64,000 nt of DNA from Hofstenia miamia (taxonomy: Eukaryota > Xenacoelomorpha > Acoela): contig SCFE01000005.1 of assembly GCA_004352715.1 (NCBI GenBank), positions 2,728,192 to 2,792,191 on the forward strand, written 5' to 3'. The translations under genes and the position numbers were made by a program. The stretch's first letter is position 1; each line of letters opens with the position of its first letter. Positions 25,332 to 34,362 of the stretch are shown in pieces. The notes beneath the pieces are model-generated. The model had not been told where the DNA came from. It did not search any database and worked only from the letters and a program-made list of their open reading frames with translations.

Positions 25332-25347
25332 TGGTAGCAGAGAGTGG
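25332..25347 (+). promoter_or_regulatory. Primer-binding site, tRNA-iMet type
   Basis: TGGTAGCAGAGAGTGG directly abuts the LTR end. The first 11 bases fit the initiator tRNA-Met 3' end. Confidence 0.65.
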
Positions 25348-25490
25348 TTCCATATGGCCTCTTGTTGAAATTATAAGCTGCCTTCATATTTTGATGATGA
25401 CAAGCAATATAATTTTTGGAAATCCGAAGGTAATGTATGGCAAATAGTTGCGGATCTTCCGGCTGCAAAACAACCTTCCCCTTGCTTTAT
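25348..25490 (+). pseudogene. Copia-like gag N-terminal fragment
   Basis: An ATG at about 25354 opens a frame with one early stop and then NYKLPSYFDDDKQYNFW and VWQIVADLPAAKQPSPC. It stops at the single-N join at 25491, where sequence switches to an inverted family A gag. The same segment occurs inverted at about 22235-22360. Confidence 0.55.
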
Positions 25491-25491
25491 N

Positions 25492-25664
25492 GTGGGGGTG
25501 AATGGAATTGCGCTTGTTTCCTGGTCACAACTCACTGTTGGGGTTTCGGGTGTCGACTCTCTAGGGGTGTTTTTCCCTTTCGAGTTTTTCTTCTGGTTGT
25601 TGCTTCTTGTATGCATTCTTCTGGTAAGTTGTTGCAACAATTCTACTACTGCGAAGGAGTTCAT
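25492..25664 (-). pseudogene. Family A gag N-terminal fragment
   Basis: The minus strand from the ATG at 25664 reads MNSFAVVELLQQ, then KKNSKGKNTPRESTPETPT and ETSAIPFTP, matching the first ~58 residues of the gag at 32659. It is cut at the N join. Its leader (25665-25860) and primer site (25861-25878) precede it, so it is the start of a family A element in inverted orientation. Confidence 0.85.
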
Positions 25665-25860
25665 TTCTGAGTATCTTTGAGAATCTTACTTTTCTTAGAT
25701 TTTAAAAAAAAATTTTCATAGCTAGCAATTTGCAAAGTGTTCACTAACGAACATTTATCGAAACATAACTAAATCATGAGTTGAACTGAGTTATCCAAAA
25801 TTACACATTGAAATTTCCAAGTGATAAAAGAATTTTTTTCTAAGAGTGAATAGATTCTGC

Positions 25861-25878
25861 GTCCTGTCATGGTCGCCA
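25861..25878 (-). promoter_or_regulatory. Primer-binding site, tRNA-Arg type (family A, inverted)
   Basis: The minus strand reads TGGCGACCATGACAGGAC directly after the LTR end CGATATTACA. One base differs from the primer site of the intact element at 32441. Confidence 0.8.
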
Positions 25879-27166
25879 TGTAATATCGCTACCCAGGTGA
25901 AACTAACACTTCATAACCCAATAATCTACTTAGAGAATCAACAAGGGATCAGAGTCAGCCATCACGGGGTAAGTATTATCTAAACTTCCTCTTCTTTTCT
26001 TTAATTGTGTACTCCGCACTGCCTTGGCAGATGTTCTAATAACAATTATAATGCAGCATTATTTAGATACTCCACTGGTGGAAGAGGATCGAAATCTCTG
26101 GGCGCACTCGCCCGACGCCAAGCCATTGAGATCATAACAAGCTCGTCAGAAGCTATCAACTCCATCCTTATACGTAGTTAAAGATCCAATCCATTGTGAG
26201 TCCAACTCAGCTCAGTCTCATGAAACTATATTTGTTATGTGTGCCTTATTGAGTGAAATAAACTATGAACACAATTCGACTTAATGCTCAAGCTCAATTC
26301 GTATATTGTCAGTAGTTGGCATATACCAAGATTAAACAGACACTAGCTGCTATTACGTAAAAACTTTAACTGTGATATAGAGCAGCTTCCTACATGTAAT
26401 AATTTCGTAACGCACTATACATACAAACTAACTATAAACTACTGACAAGTTAAAAATAAGACACAACGCTAGCTACGAAAAACTATATACAAAGGCTAGC
26501 TACAAACTACTATTAAAATCACTATAAAATCGGTCACATTATCGGTCACATTATTCGTCATAATTTAGATCTAAAACTCGGTTAATGTAAATAGTAATAT
26601 TTACTTACGATGGCAAAAACGCCTTTGTTGCATTTGTTACTACATGATAGGAAATGAATTGAGTGCGCGCCAAACGGGAGGAAAATCCCTACACCTATCC
26701 ATAACCTAACTGCATTACAACAATCGAGCGCGATACCCATTAACTGCTCCTTCACTGCTAGCACTACGATTGTTGCACACAGAAAACCGTTTAGCTGCGC
26801 ATAAAGTAGTAATAAATCAAACCGCGATGATAAAGAGAAAATATAACGAGGTTAATGTTCATCATATTCACTGCTCGTAGTTTCTATTTATACAAAATTT
26901 ATTAAAACATATTTACCGATTAAATGCTGCTAAACAAGTACCAGTCGCCTTATTTCAATTTTGGTTTTCCCACGGTTTAAATTTCTGCGTACCTCGTGGC
27001 TTTGCAGAACTGTGTGCAGGCGTTTCGTCCACACGTAATTTTGTCAAACCATTTTGGCGACTACTACTTGCCGAAATTAAACTATCAAAATTAATAAATG
27101 CATTTTCCAAGAATTAACATAAATCATCGATAGAGTTTTGGTTGTTCTTTCTTGGATGATGCTACA
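25879..27166 (-). mobile_element. Family A LTR, full length, inverted (1288 bp)
   Basis: The minus strand from 27166 begins TGTAGCATCATCC and ends CGATATTACA at 25879. It contains the TATA-like TATAAATA and the ..GGCACACATAACAAATATAG region. ORF3 runs into its start on one side and PBS plus gag follow on the other. It therefore joins the end of one internal region to the start of another. Confidence 0.9.
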
Positions 27167-29294
27167 CGCCACCCTCAGCCTGCAACGGTTTTAATATAGC
27201 ACGTTCCCCATGCACCATCGCATCTGCTCTTCTTATGATTGTCTCTGCTTCAACGTTGTTCCAGTGTGTCTCGGCGAATTCTGGCTGTTTCGTCATTTTC
27301 AGAACTGCTTCCTTTTCCGTTGTTGTTATGTCTGTGTAATGTATGACTTCCGTGTTTCTTATCGACTCATTTATCATTGTTATCTGTCTCAGTTCATTTA
27401 TCTTTTGTGTGAATATAGAATGGAATTTCCTGTATAATTTCAACCCTTTGATTCCAATCATTAGAGTCATTAATGCATCCGCGTGACTTGTGTGGGCTAA
27501 TCCTGCTTTCAATCTACTCTCCGGATAGAAGAATTTAAATACTGTTACTAGACTTTTAGTGTTTTCAACATCTTTATAGAAGAAGCTAATGTTGTTTTCA
27601 ACGTCTTCTTCTGTTATTTGTTCCGGATCTATCTTGTTCATACGTATCATAGTTATGATTTCTATTCTTTTCGACACGTCATAGTATCTGTATTCTTTAT
27701 TCCAGATATCTAACCATACTACATCGTTAACACCTGATAATAGTATTATCGTTTTCAGCGATCTTTTCTCTATTTCGTTTCTCATGTCTTCTAGTTGTAA
27801 ATGTATGGGTTTTCCGTCATTGTATAGATCATATGGTGTAATGTTTCCTTATATAAAGATACGTTCCTGGTTATTTTCATTTACCATTATCGACTTTGTT
27901 TTCTTGTACACCTCCGATTTTACTATTTGATATCCTTCTTCCTTGGAGTTTACGTATGTCTTGCATTCGTGGATGTACCCCTTTGCCACTTTAACATTTT
28001 TAGGAACTCTCCATCTCGGTAGTACCATCGGTATCGACACTGTAGGTGGCGGTGTGCACTTTAATATTTTCGTGTCTACATTCGCTTCTATCTCTCTATA
28101 TGATGTTTCCATTATTGAACACGACGCCATGCCTATTGTTGCTGGGTAATTCATTTTTGCTTCTCCTATCTTTTCCCAGAACTTGTCTGTTAGTCCTTTT
28201 CTCTTCAGCCGTATTGTAGCCTCTGGTGATATCTGGATTTTCGATGTGACACATTCGACGTCTATTGCTATCTGGTTGTGGGCTTTTAACATTTCATTCA
28301 CCTCTGTCCTCGTAAATGCTTCTGTGAACATTATTTTCATTGTCGACACTGTGTGATTTTCTTTCACTGTTTGATAATTTCTTTCTTCTATTTCTCTTTC
28401 TCTTTCTCTTGTGATTTTTATCTCCACCAGATACCTTTCATCTTCAGTGTCCACCCATTCGATTGTACTTGTAGGACTGAGATTACCCCATTTTTCCATG
28501 TTTATCTGATCTATTTTGGTCTGCGTCTTCGGTGACATTATTATTTCTGTCGAAGTTAGCAGCTCGTCTTCAGCAATCATCTCTTGTTGCGATTTTGACA
28601 TCATCTCCATTATTTCTACTGGTGTTGTGATTCCCGCTTTCTTCATTTCTTCAGCTTTCTTAATTGTTTTAATGAACGAACATTTTGGCGCTTCTCTTGT
28701 ATATCTTTCTATTTGATTACTTAATCTTTGATCCATATTTTTCTCTTTTAACATTTCCATCACTTCAAGCGTACTATAAATTTTTCTCTTCACCAGTTTT
28801 TTCGTGGTTAACCATGGAGATTCCTCTGCTGGCTTTAATTTTGTCTCCGCCGTCGCACCCCAAATGTATTTTCTCGTCACATCATCAAATATTGACACTT
28901 CATTCGGACAGATTCCAGTATTGTTTGCTATTGAGACCATCATTATCTTACACGTTGGGTTTTTCTCCGTAATTATTCTTAAGATATTCTTTTCTAACGT
29001 TTGCGTTGGTTTGTCTTTCTTATCTGGGGATGCCAGTTTTTCAGTAGTTCCTACTAGCAGCCAGTTTTTTGTCACTGTTGTTATCGGTGAGAAAGCTATT
29101 TCATATTTCTTCTCTTTCGCTATCATCACTCTAGTTTTCCTCTTCATGGGAAGCTGTAACTTATCGTTGTCTGTTAAGTATATGGCTAAAATCCATATGG
29201 AAGTCCGATATCGTATTTCCGGTGCATTCGTTTCTTTGAACATGTATTTTCTGAAATCCTTTTTAGTATTCAATTCATAGGCCTTATTTATTTC
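27162..29294 (-). pseudogene. Family A ORF3 (DEDDh exonuclease), inverted copy with one nonsense codon
   Basis: Reading leftwards from the gap, one frame runs from EINKAYELN at 29294 to the stop at 27162-27164, which lies inside the LTR. The only interruption seen is TAA at 27849-27851, where the intact copy has GAA (IFI-E-GN). All exonuclease motifs remain: IAIDVECV, GVNDVVWL (aspartate codon 27723-27725) and AHTSHADALMTL. In the stretch around 28200-28440 compared with 39880-40140, 12 of 14 codon differences that I counted are synonymous. The N-terminal part is hidden by the 1000-N gap. It is a recently inactivated copy, or active if the stop is an error. Confidence 0.9.
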
Positions 29295-30294
29295 NNNNNN
29301 NNNNNNNNNNNNNNNNNNNNNNNNNNNNNNNNNNNNNNNNNNNNNNNNNNNNNNNNNNNNNNNNNNNNNNNNNNNNNNNNNNNNNNNNNNNNNNNNNNNN
29401 NNNNNNNNNNNNNNNNNNNNNNNNNNNNNNNNNNNNNNNNNNNNNNNNNNNNNNNNNNNNNNNNNNNNNNNNNNNNNNNNNNNNNNNNNNNNNNNNNNNN
29501 NNNNNNNNNNNNNNNNNNNNNNNNNNNNNNNNNNNNNNNNNNNNNNNNNNNNNNNNNNNNNNNNNNNNNNNNNNNNNNNNNNNNNNNNNNNNNNNNNNNN
29601 NNNNNNNNNNNNNNNNNNNNNNNNNNNNNNNNNNNNNNNNNNNNNNNNNNNNNNNNNNNNNNNNNNNNNNNNNNNNNNNNNNNNNNNNNNNNNNNNNNNN
29701 NNNNNNNNNNNNNNNNNNNNNNNNNNNNNNNNNNNNNNNNNNNNNNNNNNNNNNNNNNNNNNNNNNNNNNNNNNNNNNNNNNNNNNNNNNNNNNNNNNNN
29801 NNNNNNNNNNNNNNNNNNNNNNNNNNNNNNNNNNNNNNNNNNNNNNNNNNNNNNNNNNNNNNNNNNNNNNNNNNNNNNNNNNNNNNNNNNNNNNNNNNNN
29901 NNNNNNNNNNNNNNNNNNNNNNNNNNNNNNNNNNNNNNNNNNNNNNNNNNNNNNNNNNNNNNNNNNNNNNNNNNNNNNNNNNNNNNNNNNNNNNNNNNNN
30001 NNNNNNNNNNNNNNNNNNNNNNNNNNNNNNNNNNNNNNNNNNNNNNNNNNNNNNNNNNNNNNNNNNNNNNNNNNNNNNNNNNNNNNNNNNNNNNNNNNNN
30101 NNNNNNNNNNNNNNNNNNNNNNNNNNNNNNNNNNNNNNNNNNNNNNNNNNNNNNNNNNNNNNNNNNNNNNNNNNNNNNNNNNNNNNNNNNNNNNNNNNNN
30201 NNNNNNNNNNNNNNNNNNNNNNNNNNNNNNNNNNNNNNNNNNNNNNNNNNNNNNNNNNNNNNNNNNNNNNNNNNNNNNNNNNNNNNNNNNNNNN
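29295..30294. other. Assembly gap, 1000 N
   Basis: Exactly 1000 N. It cuts the inverted ORF3 and reopens in a plus-strand LTR fragment. Confidence 1.
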
Positions 30295-30529
30295 GCTTTT
30301 ACGTAATAGCAGCTAGTGTCTGTCATTGCAAACAACTACTGACATTATATGATTTGAGCTTGAGCACCAAGTCGATTTGTGTTCATAGTTTATTTCACTC
30401 ATTAGGGCACACATAACAAACATAGTTTTCATGAGACTGAGCTGAGTTGGAATCACAGTGGATCAAATCTGTAACTACGAAGTGGATGGAGTTGTTGGCA
30501 GTTCTGGCGAACCTGTTATGATCTCAGTG
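30295..30529 (+). mobile_element. Family A LTR 3' fragment
   Basis: It begins GCTTTTACGTAATAGCAGC and matches about 31963-32195 of the 5' LTR. It ends at the single N (30530). Confidence 0.8.
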
Positions 30530-30530
30530 N

Positions 30531-31179
30531 CCCTACTTGAGCAGAAAAAATGCCAGAATTGAACGCCACGTCACCTTGTTGCTGCACCCAAGCACCTGCA
30601 TATCATGTTATCAACCGCAAATTTTCAGCATGCTCGTCAACAGACATTGCAGTTCTCTGATTAATTGATGGATCAAGCAACTTAAAACACTTGTACAAAT
30701 CACAGGAAAATTGTTGGATGACTGTGCCATCAGAATTTGCATAAACTGCCCTCCAGTGCGTTTCAAAGCAGTATCATTAAAAGTTTTGAGTAGCTCAGCA
30801 GCATCAAAAGCCATTTTTTGTGGTACTTTAGGCATGGAAGTCGGCATTGGTAAATGTGCTTGATTAACATGTTTTATTATGTCAAATTCCAAATACAATA
30901 CAATGGGGAGTTCCATTTTAGCCCAACAATCTTCTTCTAATATAGCTTTATCGGTCAAAGCCAAATTTATGTACTCCTTCAAGTCCAAAGCTCTCCACAA
31001 CAAGTCAATTATAGTATTACATCTAGTATCGCCAGGACACGATATCATTTTAGGCATATCAATACCACTTGCCGTTAGAACTGCTCATAATTTAGCTGAT
31101 GCTTCCAGAGATTTGCTAAACTCTTTCAACAACTTATCCAATGCATCTTTTGTCACAACACCAATTGACGTAATCATAT
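30531..31179 (-). pseudogene. hAT-like transposase fragment
   Basis: The minus strand from 31179 reads DALDKLLKEFSKSLEASAKL, then a stop, and then frame 31057-30611 with PGDTRCNTIIDLLWRALDLKE. The D-TRWNS-like motif followed by a leucine-rich helix is characteristic of the middle of hAT and related transposases (here W is replaced by C). It is cut at 30530 by a join and at 31180 by the family A 5' LTR, which may have inserted into it. Assignment is moderate. Confidence 0.5.
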
Positions 31180-32440
31180 TGTAGCATCATCCAAGAAAGA
31201 TACAAAACTCTATCGATGATTTATGTTAATTCTTGGAAAATGCATTTATTAATTTTGATAGTTTAATTTCGGCAAGTATTAGTCGCCAAAATGGTTTGTC
31301 AAAATTACGTGTGGACGAAACGCCTGCACACAGTTCTGCATAGCCACGAGGTACGCAGAAATTACCAAATTTGAAATTAGGCGACTGGTACTTGTTTAGC
31401 AGCATTTAATCGGTAAATATGTTTTTATAAATTTTGTATAAATAGGAAACTACGAGCTGTGAAATTGATGAACTTTAACCTCGTTATATTTGCTGTTGAT
31501 TATTGCGGTTTGATTATTTAATACATTATGCGCAGCTAAACGGTTTTCTGTGTGCAACAATCGTAGTGCTAGCAGTGGAGGAGTAGTTAACGAGTATCGC
31601 GCTCGATTGTTGTATTGCAGCTAAGGTATGAATAGGTGTAGGGATTTTTCTCCCGTTTGGCTCGCACTCAATTCATTTCCCAGCATGTAGTAACAAATGC
31701 AACAAAGGCGCTTTGCCATCGTAAGTGATTATTATTAATTACATTAACCGAGTAGTTTTAGATCTAAATTATGACGAATAATGCGACCGATAATGTGACC
31801 GATTTTATAGTATTTTAATAGTAGTTTGTAGCTAGCGTTTGTATATAGTCTTTTTAGTAGCTAGCGTTGTGTCCTATTTTTAGTATGTCAGTAGTTTGTA
31901 GTTAATAGTTTGTACCGTAGTTTATTATATGTAGGAAGCTGCTCTATATGATATTAAATGTTTTTATGTAATAGCAGCTAGTGTCTGTCAATGCAAACAA
32001 CTACTGACAATAGGTGAATAGAGCTTGAGAACTAAGTCGATTTGTGTTCGTAGTTTTATTTCACTCATTAGGGCACACATAATAAACATAGTTTCATGAG
32101 ACTGAGCTGAGTTGGATTCACAATGGATCGGATCTGTAACTACGGAAAAGGATGGAGTGGTGGATAGTTCTGGCGAGCCTGTTATGATCTCAGTGACTTG
32201 GCGTCGGGCAAGTGCGCCCAGAGATTTCAATCCTCTTCAATCGATGAAGTATCTAAATAATACTACTTACTAATTGTTATTGGAATATCTGTCAATGCAG
32301 TATGGAATATACAATTAAAGGAAAGAAGAGGAACTTAGATAATACTTACCCCGTGATAGCTGGCGCTGATCCCTGGATTGCTTATCTAAGTAAAGTATCT
32401 AGTAATAGAGTGTTAGTTTCACCTGGGTAGCGATATTACA
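31180..32440 (+). repeat. Family A 5' LTR (1261 bp)
   Basis: It starts TGTAGCATCATCC and ends CGATATTACA, immediately before the primer site. A TATA-like box lies at 31437-31444 and an AATAAA at 32081-32086, which would place the RNA start near 31470 and the polyadenylation region near 32100. It resembles the inverted LTR at 25879-27166 more than its own 3' LTR. Confidence 0.92.
31437..31444 (+). promoter_or_regulatory. TATA box in the 5' LTR
   Basis: TATAAATA about 257 bases into the LTR, conserved at the same place in the 3' LTR (41427-41434), in the inverted LTR, and in family C (59322-59329). It is the likely core promoter for the genomic RNA. Confidence 0.65.
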
Positions 32441-32458
32441 TGGCGACCGTGACAGGAC
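32441..32458 (+). promoter_or_regulatory. Primer-binding site, tRNA-Arg
   Basis: TGGCGACCGTGACAGGAC starts at the first base after the LTR. By memory of the family, it is complementary to the 3' 18 nt (with CCA) of arthropod tRNA-Arg(UCG). It primes minus-strand DNA synthesis. Confidence 0.8.
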
Positions 32459-32658
32459 GCAGAATCTGTCTACTCCTAAAGAAAAAATTCTTTTATTATT
32501 TGGAAATTTCAACGTGTAATTTTAAACCACTCAGTTTAACTCATGATCTAATTATGATTCGATAAACGTTTCGCTAGTGAACACCTTGCAAATTGCTAGT
32601 TACGGAAAATTTTTTTTTTATGATCTAAGAAAAGTAAAACTCGGTAGAATACTCGGAA

Positions 32659-34362
32659 ATGAACTCCTTCGCGAATAGTGGAATTGTTGCAACAGCCGAT
32701 GAAAAAGAGATGCATACTAGAAGCAGTAATCAAAAGAAAAACTCGAAAGGAAAGAACACGCCTAGAGAGGCAACACCCGAAACCCCCACAGTGAGTCGTT
32801 GTGACCAAGAAACCAGCGCGATTCCTTTTACCCCCACGGCAGAATCGGAAATGCAAACCGTGCCGGAAACTCAAGTAGACTCCCTTGAATTACTTGCATT
32901 GCTGCGAAAGAACACGGAGACGGAGGCAGCACTGAAAACAGAGATAGAAAATCTGAATAGAAAATTCGAAGAGGTTGACACCGAAAGAAGACAGATGATC
33001 CTGGAGATCAAGTTAGATACCAGCAAACGTCTGGAAGAACAGAGAAACCTGTTTCAGGTGCAAATGGACACCTTAACGCAGAGGTTAGCAGAAGCGAATG
33101 TACGCATGTCGGAGCAAAACGAAAGATGGCAGGCGCTTTACGAAGATCTCCAGAGAGAGAATCAGAACCTAAGAGAGGAAAAAGAACTGCAGTTGCTGGA
33201 AATTGATCGGTTAAAGGATCAAATAAGGTTGAAAAAATTAATGGATGATAACGTGGAGGAGGTGCAGAAACCAATAATGGTCCACGAATTGGAAATGGTT
33301 GAAGAACCGGAAAAACTGTTAGAGGCACCAAGAAGGAGAATGAGAAAACAACAGGAACAGTTCGAAGAGGAGCCAATGAATGAAGAGGAAGAGAAGGAAA
33401 AAATAATTAGTGAGATCACAAACGAAGTAAAAAGGAGAATGAAGAAATGCGAGACTCCGGAAAAACCCAGATTCAACAGTTCGATTTTGACGGAGAACGA
33501 AAACGAAGAGACCACACCCTGCAAAGCGCAGATAAGAACCTTCTCAGGGAAAATAGACAGCTTCTCTCCGACATTCGAAGAATGGCTTCAATTATTCGAA
33601 TTAACAATGAGAGAGAGAAAAGTCAACAAGCAAGCAGCAGCAGCACGATTGCCGTTATATTTGACCGGTGCAGCTTATCAACACTATCTGATATTAGACA
33701 CGGAAACCAAAATAGATTATGAATGCTTAACAGGAAACTTTCTGGAATACTATCGGAACGAAAGTTTCAAAAACCAGTACCGTTTCATTCTGAATGGGAC
33801 GAAGATGAAAAAATTTGACGATATAAGAAACTATATGTCTCAAGTGCAAAGACTAGTAATGTTGAGCTCAAGAAGTGGTCACTATTCAAAGTACGATTTA
33901 TTTTCGCATATAGCGAAAGGTCTGCCAGAAAACATCAGACAGCAATTCGAAGCTAAATGTGATGTTGATGATTCAATAGAAAAGCTGATAAGAAAAGCGG
34001 TGGATATACAAGTAATGTTGGAAAACAACTCACGTATATATGAGAAAGCCACATGGAATAAAACCGGACAGAATAACAGCAAATGGAAGAGTAATGACAA
34101 ATACTCAAAACCGAACGAAGACAAGAAAGGTGAAAAGGTCATAAAATTTAAGACCAGAGATGGACAAATGAAAAAAATAAGACAGAAAGACATCAGATGT
34201 CACGATTGTGGCCAAAAAGGTCATAAGAGAGAGAATTGCAAGAAGCAAGTGAACATCATAGAAGAAGGCAGCGCGTACTTTGACGAAGAAGACCTGATAC
34301 AAACGGATATTGAACCAATCTCAGATAATGAAGAAGAAGAAATGAATTCGGAAAACTATTAG
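32659..34362 (+). CDS. gag: Gag polyprotein, family A
   Basis: A 567-residue structural protein that forms the intracellular particle and binds the element RNA. The start ATG at 32659 follows a 200-nt leader and is matched in the inverted copy (25664). Residues 1-70 are basic and S/T/P-rich (KKNSKGKNTP). About 75-275 is a long charged coiled coil with heptad-like E/K/L spacing. About 290-470 is the capsid-like retrotransposon Gag domain (RTFSGKIDSFSPTFEEWLQL ... HIAKGLPENIRQQF). Residues 514-527 are a perfect CCHC knuckle, CHDCGQKGHKRENC (C-x2-C-x4-H-x4-C). The C-terminus is acidic. It overlaps the pol frame by about 30 nt. No stop or frameshift is present. The long N-terminal coiled coil is unusual for gypsy Gag but is shared with family C (63275). 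Confidence 0.92.
   Translation: MNSFANSGIVATADEKEMHTRSSNQKKNSKGKNTPREATPETPTVSRCDQETSAIPFTPTAESEMQTVPETQVDSLELLALLRKNTETEAALKTEIENLNRKFEEVDTERRQMILEIKLDTSKRLEEQRNLFQVQMDTLTQRLAEANVRMSEQNERWQALYEDLQRENQNLREEKELQLLEIDRLKDQIRLKKLMDDNVEEVQKPIMVHELEMVEEPEKLLEAPRRRMRKQQEQFEEEPMNEEEEKEKIISEITNEVKRRMKKCETPEKPRFNSSILTENENEETTPCKAQIRTFSGKIDSFSPTFEEWLQLFELTMRERKVNKQAAAARLPLYLTGAAYQHYLILDTETKIDYECLTGNFLEYYRNESFKNQYRFILNGTKMKKFDDIRNYMSQVQRLVMLSSRSGHYSKYDLFSHIAKGLPENIRQQFEAKCDVDDSIEKLIRKAVDIQVMLENNSRIYEKATWNKTGQNNSKWKSNDKYSKPNEDKKGEKVIKFKTRDGQMKKIRQKDIRCHDCGQKGHKRENCKKQVNIIEEGSAYFDEEDLIQTDIEPISDNEEEEMNSENY
34332..34362 (+). promoter_or_regulatory. gag-pol overlap, candidate -1 frameshift region
   Basis: Pol is in the -1 frame relative to gag and is open from 34332 (after TGA at 34329-34331) to 38372. 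Gag stops at 34360-34362. The overlap holds GGAAAAC at 34350-34356, one codon before the gag stop. Read as G-GAA-AAC in the gag frame it resembles an X-XXY-YYZ slippery heptamer, imperfect in the first triplet. There is no ATG near the pol start, which supports frameshifting over re-initiation. Confidence 0.6.

Noticed and set aside
28804-29280. 158-codon hydrophobic frame, plus strand, and a similar one at 38997-39515 minus, as a membrane or envelope protein
   Set aside because: It is the antisense of ORF3, whose lysine/glutamate-rich codons read as F/L/S/I in reverse. Sense ORF3 has conserved catalytic motifs and a bias to synonymous changes.
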